From Parachlorella kessleri (Eukaryota > Chlorophyta > Trebouxiophyceae > Chlorellales > Chlorellaceae): DNA of 15,394 nucleotides. Location: assembly GCA_001598975.1 (NCBI GenBank), contig BBXU01001097.1, forward strand, positions 1 through 15,394, given 5' to 3'. Shown here in pieces: positions 1-7,758 of this stretch. The position numbers and the translations under genes were made by a program. Each line of letters begins with the position of its first letter. Position 1 is the stretch's first letter. The notes under the pieces are model-generated. The model saw nothing but the letters and a program-made list of their open reading frames with translations. It was not told the origin of the DNA and ran no database searches.

Positions 1-48
1 CCCCGCCCCACCACACACACACGCACACACACAACCACCTACATACAC

Positions 49-81
<33 letters not shown>

Positions 82-125
82 CGGCCCACGCCCCACACAC
101 CCATACACACACACACCACCACACA
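1..125. repeat. CA-dinucleotide microsatellite
   Basis: The first 125 bases are almost only A and C on this strand. They consist of CA runs broken by CC, CG and TA steps, with the purest run at about 50-78. The tract continues less regularly to about 150. It is a simple-sequence repeat with no coding signal and begins at the window edge, so its full length is unknown. Confidence 0.95.
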
Positions 126-420
126 CATAAACATGCCACACCACATCCCTCAGGGCACTACTATCAACGGCACCGGACACAAAGCACCAACCCGAGCATG
201 CCCTTGCTGCAGAAGAGCCCTGCTCCGCTCCGGCTGCTGGCAAGGCCACTGGTCTTGTAACAAGACAGCAGCAGGATGAATCGACGAGAGCCGCGGTCCG
301 CAGTGTTTGTATGCCAAATGCAAGGCCTGGGCATGCAGCACGCTCCACTGTTCAGACGCGCCTGCTTGGTCAGCCCGCATGTACTGAACTTGACCCCACA
401 AGCCGGGCTTCCTCTGGTAA

Positions 421-425
421 TTACA
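421..425 (-). terminator. Candidate TGTAA polyadenylation signal of the WD40 gene
   Basis: On the minus strand the pentamer TGTAA lies about 125 nt past the TGA stop of the WD40 gene. TGTAA is the usual polyadenylation element of chlorophycean and trebouxiophyte green algae. The rest of 126-548 holds nothing recognisable beyond presumed 3' UTR and spacer; the open frames there show no family motif. Confidence 0.5.
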
Positions 426-548
426 TTCAGTGCCCAGGCTTGCAACCAGTCCGATCACAACCCTAATCACCAGCGCAGCAATGGTGCCTGCCCAGCGGGG
501 CCAGGCTCATGACATGCTACCCAAACCCCAGGCTCCTCCTCCTGCTGC

Positions 549-3500
549 TCACGCTGAGGTCCTCCACGTGGGCCCCAGCATGTACACAGCACGGCTGGCG
601 GTGCAGACGAGGGGGTCCTGGCGCCCCGGCCCGCAGAAGGTGGCCCCGACGGTGAAGTCCACCTCGCCACGGCTCAGCGTGCTGCAGGGGCAGCCCATGC
701 AGGCTTGCTTGCATGCCATGGTGGGGACGGGCAGTGTGGGCCCAGGCTGCTGCTGGCACGGGTAAGAACATGTTTGAGTTGGAAGGGAGCCTCCCGGGCG
801 GCAACACTCTGCCGCTGGGGTGTAAGCATGAGGTGGGTGAGCACTGCACTAACTGGCTTCCAGAGCATATTCTAAACAGCGCTAGTGAAGGAGGTGCGTG
901 CGCTCTTCAGCTTGCGCACCTGCCAGTCGCAGTGCAGTACAGGCTGAGACAGCTGGACTTCTCGCCGCCAGTCGCGATGCCAGCGCCGCCCCACACAAAG
1001 GTCGGCTGGTAGATGCCTAATATCCTGCATCGGTGTGCATGGCAGGTTAGGCATGCACCTCAGAGTATCTCACACCCTGCGGGCATGGTACTGCATGCAG
1101 GAGAGAAGGTCCTGTGGGGTTCAATGCCAGCAAATAGCCCGAGGTCGGAACTTTGCACGCTGGGCACACGCTGCCGCTGAGCCCTGCTGGTGCCAGGCCA
1201 CCGACGATAGCTCAAGACGTGCCTGCTCTGGCGGGAGTGCCCTGTGTAGGTATACAGGGGCTGGGAGGGCTGGCGCAGGTCGTGCAGCAGTATGTGCGGG
1301 TCGTGGGATGTGCTGAGCAACAGGTGGTCGCCGCTGGGGTGCCAGCGCAAGCAATTGATGGCTGTGCTGTGGGCATCGGCGAGCTTGTAAGAGGCTGCAT
1401 CCTCAGCCTGCCTGGTGTCGACAACACAGATGGCCCTGCAGCAGCAGAGGCACGAGAAGCACAACGTGGCGTGCCTGAGAGGCTGCAAGTCAAGCACCTG
1501 GGCTCGGCTTTGGGTGACACCCAAGACAGCATGGCACCATGGCCTCAGAACAGCGTGTGCACAGCGCAACAGTGTGTCACTCCTTCACTGCTTCCCGGCA
1601 GGACTACTATGCTTGCCATCACGTCCTTGGCATACAGAGCCCCAAAGCATCCTCCACATCTGCGAAGCTACATACCTATCATTGCCACAGCTGGCAAATG
1701 TCACGCCGTCACGCCAGCGGGCGCACTTGACTACACCCTCATGCAGCTCTTCGTATCGCCGCAGCAGGCGCAGCGCGGTGGAGCCGCTGCTGCTGCAGTT
1801 TGCGCTGCCAGCTGTGCCCTCAGCGCCTAACAGCGACACTGCCACTGTGCAGTCTTTTGAGGCGGTCAGCACCCTGTGGCACACTTCTTGCATGGAGAAG
1901 ATGCCACCTGCAAAGCGGCAAAGGAGGAGCCCAAGCGCTGGTGCTCGGTTGCTCGCCACTTGCTTGCTCAGGCTCAGCTGAGGTGCAAGCGCCCATATGG
2001 ACGACGCCTAAAGGGACCCTCAGTCACTGGATATTGCATGCTCTGTCTCTCTACAGGGAATGAGTAAAGTCAGCTTAACGGCTCGGGTGCCATCAAACTG
2101 CGCCCCTAGGTGTTGGCTGTGACATGCACAGGCGGGCAGTATGCAATGTGGGTGGGCACTTACCCGAGTGCAAGTCCTTGCAGCTTGCGAGCTGCAGGGG
2201 CTGCATACTTGGCCCCTGGGCAGCTGACCGAGCCACATCCCACAGGCACAGCGTGCCGTCGTTGCCTGCTGTGAGCAGCAAGAGGGAGCTGGCCCCTGAG
2301 CTCTCGGCAGAAGGGCAGCCAGCCGCAGCATGGCTTTCCTCTATCAAGCAGTCACTCTGCACACCAGGGGAGGACACCATACTCTGATGGTTTGAAGAGA
2401 CATGCCTCCTGTGACAGCGTGGCCTCCTTGCACCTGCTGTCAAGTGAAGTGAGCACAGGCAGGGCGCAGCAGGGAGGCAAAGCACCAAAGCTGCACGTGC
2501 ATTTGAGGGTGCTGGCGCCTGGAAGCCTGTCTCCTGCCTAGAAAAGCCTCTTTTTCCTTCCTTGCCCACCTGCTGTGGCCCCCTGACAAACTGCACGTCT
2601 GCCACCCAGCCCTTGTGAAGTCGGGCGCTCAGCAGTGGCGGCAGGCAGCCACCGTCCTCTTCCAAGGCAGGACTGTTGCCTGCCTCCACCTGTCGGCTGC
2701 CAAAAATGGACACCTGGCCATCCTTGCCGCCTGCCACCACCAGGCCGGGCCGCCAGTCCACGCTGCACTTGGCCAAGGAGCTTAAGTAGGTTTGAACCTA
2801 AAAAGTACAGGAAGCCTAAAGGAAGTGCCGCAGACAGCATGCTAGGGAATACTGCAGTGTAAGCGGAAATAAAGGTAGGTGCAGCTGGAACCCAGGGTTC
2901 CATGAAGCAGACCGCCGGCGAAAGCAAGTGCTTCAGTACACCCCCAACGCAACCCTGGCACGAATGGGCCTAGCTTTTGCACATGGCCTGCTCTACCACC
3001 TTCAAATCCACCAAGCAAACAATGTGAAGACCACTGCGTGCTCAGCTTCCGCGGCAGCCTTGTTCTTCTATCACACCACTCCTCCTTTCACTGGCGCTTC
3101 TGGATCTCACAGGCCCACTTTCACCACCGCAAGGTGCATTTCCTTATTCCAACATTTACGTCTGTTACTCCTCCCTCACCTGTAAGCCCTCGCAAGGGCG
3201 GGGTCAGCCAGTGTTCCAGGCAGCTGTGTAAAGCCCACGACCTGGGCGCCCTCCGGTGCCTCGCCGCCCCAGCCGCTGCACCCGCTGCCTGCCGCCTCGC
3301 TGCTGCCAGCTGGCGCCCAGGATGCCTCACAGACATAGCGCAGCACGGACGAGTCATCAAAGAGCATTGTGCCGCCCGGCTGCTCTCCTTCTGCCGCCGC
3401 CTGGTAGTCTGACACCTTGCAATCCTGCGCACTCCAGCGTTGGCGCTGGTCAACTGGGGGGTCCAGGCAATGGATTGCACCCTCCCAGGGCGTAGTATGT

Positions 3501-4802
3501 AGGAAGTGAGGTAGGACTCCTCAAACAGCCGCCCATCTCCACCGGAAAAAGGAATGTCAAAAGTTCAGCTATGCGCATGGCTGGCTTACCTCAGCGGCGG
3601 CCGCATTTGCAGAGCTGCCCCTTCTGCTCCGCAGCGGGTAGCTGCGCTCAACAGGAGCCGCAACTGCTGAGGTGCGCCGGGGTGCCGACCTCCTTTTTTG
3701 CGATTGTCTAGGGGAGACATGGGTATCACCCAGCCCCATGCTCCGCATGACCTGCGTGGCATTCCGTGCCACCAGGGTACAAACTGAACGACGGGGCATA
3801 TACCCATATCCCGCCTGTGGGAGAATTTGCGAGGCATGTGCCCCCCCTCCCCCCATCCTCCACCGTGCAGTGCTGCCGCGGCATTACGCGTGTGCAGTGT
3901 GCCAGCGGCAGCACTGCATGTATGCGCAATGCCCAAGCTGACAGCAATTGCCAGCAATACACAATGGCAGCCGCTCAGGGCTCCAGATTGGACCTAGCAA
4001 GCTCACAGGGCGAGAGCCGGAGTACGCTCACCTCCATGTTTCTTCTGATGCGCTCCGCCCTGGCCCGCTCGTAGTCTGTCTCCAGCCCTGGCTCCCTCGG
4101 TGATGCCCCTGACCCCTCATCTCTTTCCCCATCTACAACCAAAGCTGCTGCAGGGCCTTGTGCCCCCTTTGCCTCCAGGCTAGCAGCATCCGCGTTGGTG
4201 CCGTCCCCTGCCTGAGTGGCGCCAGGTGGTGCTCCCGGCACTGCAGCTTTGTCATTTAGTGCTGGTGCTTCGTGGCCATGCCCAGCACTGTGGCCCACAA
4301 CCTCAGCTGCAGCGCTGGCAGCGGTTGGAGATGCTGACGGGGAGGGGGCTGCCGCCTCAACACAACTACTAGGGTTGGCCGCAACCCCATGCATTGATGC
4401 ATGGTGCTGCTGGTCAACTGACTGCCCGATATCGTTCGGCTGTGCGGGAAGTCCAGAGCTGGTGGTTGGCTTACCATGGCCCACAGGGCCTGCCAACTCG
4501 CTGCCAGTATCCCTGCTTGCTGGCTCATGCTGCGCAGCTCTTGTGATCTCACAAGGTGAGGCAGAGCTGTCAAAGGCAAATTGTCGTAGGCTAGGCGGCT
4601 GCAGGTGCCCGGCACTCGTGCAATAGGCTGTGGCATGTGGGGCCGCCGCGGCGGTGTGCTCTGGGTAGGGTGTTGCTTCGTTTGCTGCTGGGGCTGCTGC
4701 TGCTTGAGAAGTGTCTGACTTTGGCCGTGACAGTTGCACAAAGAAGGAAGCAATGGAGCGCTGCACAGGCCCCTTGCCTTCAGGCTGCTTGCGTTTGGCC
4801 AT
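549..4802 (-). CDS. WD40 beta-propeller protein with N-terminal PCNA-binding PIP box
   Basis: Nine exons on the minus strand: 4802-4032, 3751-3590, 3424-3180, 2780-2570, 2356-2164, 1907-1676, 1435-1223, 1024-920 and 681-549, giving about 754 aa. The start context is GCATCATGG. Residues 14-21 read QRSIASFF, a canonical PIP box (Q-x-x-I-x-x-F-F) just after a basic KRK. A long Ala/Ser/Pro-rich, probably disordered region follows, then YERARAERIRRNME at 244-257, continued across intron 1 by VMRSMGL. This motif resembles the N-terminus of the WDR76/CMR1 DNA-damage-linked WD40 family. A basic RSYPLRSRR patch lies near 293. WD-type blades follow, for example GGKDGQVSIF, LHKGWVADVQFV, TAGNDGTLCLWDV, GGIFSMQEV, LHEGVVKCARW, INCLRWHPSGDHLLLS, ILLHDLRQ and GIYQPTFVWGG. 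HDLR and VDTR resemble DDB1-binding WDxR boxes with W replaced. Two boundaries are uncertain. Exon 3 could start further upstream. Exon 7/8 uses a GC donor here; a GT alternative (1435-1206 joined to 1016-920) adds 3 residues. Nuclear replication or repair role is inferred. Confidence 0.8.
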
Positions 4803-5395
4803 GATGCTGTACCTGCTTGAATCTAACTCACGACATGCCCCACGACTCCCGCAGTTCGCAGAGCAACGGCGTGATCTGGATCGTTGTCGCCTTGGCCTGC
4901 CTGCAGCTGCAGTGCACGGCCTGCTCATTGCTCTGGCGCCCTCACTCAAAACGCAGCTTGCAGAGCACGACAAGTCTCCCCTCCTGGCGTTCTACCGCGG
5001 CTCTGGCACACCCTTGGGTTCCACACACCCAGAAGTTACGTCGCTGAGCAGCTTCTGGTACAAGGTGTAATAGAAGGTGAGCCATGCAGGGACTTGCCAG
5101 CGGGGAGCCTGAGTTATGCGCACGACATTGGAGGAGGGGACGCAAACAGCCAAGCGCTGACCCTCCGAGGGACTGCATGTTGCTGGGTGTCGTGGGGTAG
5201 TACCTGCGGGTTTTGGGGCCTTCCAGACGGGCATCACAGATGCGACCTTAAGCTGCCAGTTTGCTGTCCTGGTCATTTGGGAAAGGAGCTTATAGCCTTT
5301 TTGGAGATGCTGCAGTCGTAAGTAGGATAAGGAGCAAGGAAGCCGGCTTGCTGCATGGGACGTGCGGTGGCCGCGTGAGTAGCGCAGCTGGCAGC
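4803..5395. promoter_or_regulatory. Divergent 5' region between the WD40 and GRAM genes
   Basis: This 593-bp stretch separates two start codons that face away from each other, so it must hold both promoters and both 5' UTRs. No clear TATA box was seen. An ACGT core (TTACGTCG) is at about 5034-5041. A short upstream frame on the plus strand, ATG at 5355 to TGA at 5378 (seven codons plus stop), precedes the GRAM start and could act as a uORF if it is transcribed. The open frames crossing this region show no domain or conserved pattern. Confidence 0.5.
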
Positions 5396-7248
5396 ATGGA
5401 CAAAGCGTCAAGCACGAGTAGCTTTGAGAAGATCGCACTGGACGACGAAATCACCCCGGCCGACGAGCAGCCGGCGCCGGCACCGGCTATGGCTACACCC
5501 TTTGCCGCACCCACGCAGCAGCAGCAACAGCGGCAACAATCTGCAGACCCAGCTGAGCCCAGGCCAGCACCGCAAGCGCCTAGCGATGGGGGCAGCATAT
5601 CCAGCTTCTTTGGCTTTCCGCCCCTCTTTGGTGGCGGAGCTGCTGCCGCCCCTGCTGCTGCTGCTCCTGCTGCTGCTGCTGGACCCTCGGGCACAGGAGC
5701 CAACACTGCGGGAGTCACAGTGGAGGATGACCCCATCAAGGAGCTGGAAGTTGCGGCTGCCAAGTAAGCTGTTGGCTTTCTACCACTCCACGGCTTGTCA
5801 CACGCAGGCAGGCAGGCATCAGGGCTCGAACAGCACCCAGTCTTCTTGTGCCTTAGGCTTGTTGTTAACGAGGGTGACACCTGCGCGTGAAAATGGGGAG
5901 CGCGCTCGTCACCGGTCGATCTGGCATCTGCCCCCAGCCTCAGTGACCCTGCGTCCGCCTTTGTGGCCCCGTGGGATTCTGTAGGGTGGCGGAGCAGGCG
6001 GGTCGCGCCGCCAAGGCCGCTGGGTCGAAGCTGAAGGAGGGTGCCTCTGAGCTGGCAGCCAACCTCACCTCCTGGTGGGCCAACCTGGAACCGGGGGACC
6101 GCTTCGCGCTGCCCGGGGTCAGTACCCAGTCCAAGCACCAGGTGGGGTGAAAGCTTGCGGGGGTGGTGCAGGGTGGTAGGGAGGCAGGGGAGTGAGAAGC
6201 CAGGACAGCTTTCATGTGCCCATAGTGCATTTGCGCAGTGGTGCCACGGGAGGAGCAACTCTTTACTTTTTCAAAATCTGCATTGCCGCTGGTGCGTCCT
6301 GCTATACGCTGGGTGCACAGCCTCTGCAAGGGTGTAATGGGGTCATAAAACTGGACGTACCTCAAACCCAACCGGCCCTGCTCATGGCCCTTCTCTTGTC
6401 AGGACTATGCTGCGCTGCAAGAAGCGCTGGGCCTGGAGAGCGGGGAGGCGGTCCTGGAGAGCTTTGGCTGCCACCTTCTGCAGACGTACACCTGTACGAA
6501 TAACCCCTTCACGCCTGACCGGCAGGTGAGCGTGGCCAGCACACACCGACCTATCTGGCTGCTTAGGAGAGGTAGCCCTGTTGCTTCTCTGGAGCCCTTC
6601 TTCAGCATAATCTGCAGTGTAAATGTTGCCTGAACCACCTGGCCTTGCAGCCAAGCACTTGTCGCTAGCATCAGCTGGGCAAAAGCCGTCCCACCCTGGC
6701 CACCTAGTCCCACCCTCGCCTCCACAGGTGGCCTTTGCGGGGCAGCTGCACATCACCAGCCAGCGGGTCTGCTTTGTGGTAGAGGGTGAGAGGGGTGTAG
6801 GCCCCGTGAAGCTGGACATCAAGGCGATCAAGACAGTCAAGAAGGAGGCTACTGTAACAGGTGGGTGTTCTCTGCCTGTTTTCGGACCAGCGCTGTCTGC
6901 CTGTTTTCGGACCAGCGCTCCCACCAGCATGGGGCGCATGGTGAAGGGTGCCATGGCTGATCTTCAACTCGCAGCAGCAGGCGGACAAGTGGCGCTCTCA
7001 GACAGAGAAGCCCCCTACCTCCCCCAGTTGTCTAGTTAGCCCAGAGGACGTGCAAATTGCGTTGGCAAGAAGACTTGCAAACATGAACCCCCTCTGTGCA
7101 TGTGTTGGCTTATGCAGGCCTGCCTGAGCGGCTGGTCCTCACTTTGAGCGACGACGGGAAGCAGAGCCTGGTATTCGGCAAGTTCACGCTGAAGGAAATG
7201 GAGATGGACAGCGCGCTGGCACTCCTTGAACATTTGACAAGTGATTGA
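5396..7248 (+). CDS. GRAM-domain protein with low-complexity N-terminus
   Basis: Five exons, 5396-5763, 5985-6141, 6403-6525, 6728-6860 and 7118-7248, join in frame to 303 aa. ATG 5396 (GCAGCATGG) is the first in-frame ATG; the frame is open further upstream but without an ATG. Residues 1-110 are low complexity: Q41-45, a Gly/Phe stretch SISSFFGFPPLFGG and Ala runs at 82-95. Residues 124-150 form an Ala/Lys/Glu-rich helix (GRAAKAAGSKLKEGASEL) that looks amphipathic, followed by SWWANLEPGDRFALPG. From about 195 to the end the pattern fits a GRAM domain: CHLLQTYTC, then FAGQLHITSQRVCFVVEG (an outer-strand ITxxRVCF signature), then KLDIKAIKTVKKE, a strand pair LVLTLSD and LVFGKF, and a closing helix MDSALALLEHL. 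GRAM domains are PH-like folds that usually bind membrane phosphoinositides or proteins. No transmembrane segment, signal peptide or other domain was seen. Specific function unknown. All intron phases agree. Confidence 0.8.
5639..5680 (+). repeat. GCT-rich tract encoding alanine runs
   Basis: Three blocks of four Ala codons, mostly GCT, are separated by single CCT Pro codons inside GRAM exon 1 (residues 82-95). A CAG/CAA tract encoding five Gln lies about 110 nt upstream, at 5516-5530. Such trinucleotide runs are length-variable in algal genomes and add disordered linker sequence before the GRAM domain. Confidence 0.9.
6871..6919 (+). repeat. Perfect 24-bp tandem duplication in GRAM intron 4
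   Basis: The 24-bp unit starting TCTGCCTGTTTTCGG and ending CAGCGCT occurs at 6871-6894 and again, identically, at 6896-6919, with one G between them (period 25). It starts about 10 bp past the exon 4 donor and lies wholly in the intron, so it does not change the protein. The identity of the copies suggests a recent duplication. Confidence 0.95.
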
Positions 7249-7758
7249 AGGGCTGAACATTTATGTTGAGGGAGAGCCTGTGTGAGCTGGGGAGTCGAGG
7301 GGAGTGAAGTTTGTAGCGTGCGCAGGGAGGTCAGTATGGCGCATGTATGCCATTAGCGTCAGGTGCCGGTCCGTATGGTACCATCATGCTATGATACGTT
7401 ATACTATGCATGTACACTGTTACTCCTCCATTGATCCCCCCCTGTTTAGCGAAGCCCCTTTTTCTTCGAGTTTGTCATTTGCTTCCTCATGCGAAAGCAT
7501 GCTGTGCTGGGAAATGAGCAATAAGCAGTGAACCGGCTGGTCCAGGCTCGGTGCGGTCGTCACAGGGCCTGTCCTTTTGTATGTCACCCATCAGACACGT
7601 TCAGAAAGGCCATTGCCTTTAAGGCCGGGCTGTGCTGACCTGGTTAGACATATATCGCTGCTGTGTAAGCATGCAAGAGGTTAAAGCAAGGGTGCATAGA
7701 GGGAGGAGTAACCGGCAGCTGCAGCGACAAAAGCAACCAGAAGGAGGCAGATACCATC
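7249..7758. other. Tail-to-tail spacer between GRAM and neurochondrin genes
   Basis: Both neighbouring genes end here, so these 510 bp hold two 3' UTRs. The stretch is more AT-rich than its surroundings, especially 7370-7420. A small hairpin, AAAGGC-CATT-GCCTTT, lies at 7605-7620. A TGTAA element is present only for the plus strand, at 7664-7668. No TTACA, which would be the minus-strand signal for the neurochondrin gene, was found in this spacer. No gene is visible. Confidence 0.6.
7664..7668 (+). terminator. Candidate TGTAA polyadenylation signal of the GRAM gene
   Basis: TGTAA lies about 415 nt past the GRAM stop codon, a plausible 3' UTR length for green algae, and no nearer copy was found. 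It is only about 91 nt from the neurochondrin stop codon on the other strand, so the two transcripts probably overlap or nearly touch if this site is used. Confidence 0.4.

Noticed and set aside
1..150. CA tract as a telomere or centromere signal
   Set aside because: The unit is a plain dinucleotide, not the CCCTAAA or related telomere repeats of green algae.
2780..2800. GGTTCAAACC on the minus strand, like a tRNA B box
   Set aside because: No A box, acceptor stem or cloverleaf fits around it; it is the 3' end of WD40 intron 3.
4884..5321. Open frames of 100-150 codons in the WD40/GRAM 5' region on both strands
   Set aside because: GC-rich DNA has long chance frames; none shows a domain, and they overlap one another on both strands.
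5261..5395. Upstream extension of the GRAM open frame
   Set aside because: The frame is open from 5261, but its first in-frame ATG is at 5396 and the extra residues show no conserved pattern.
7605..7620. 6-bp stem hairpin AAAGGC-CATT-GCCTTT as a terminator
   Set aside because: The stem is short and hairpin terminators do not apply to nuclear Pol II genes; it is noted only as part of the spacer.
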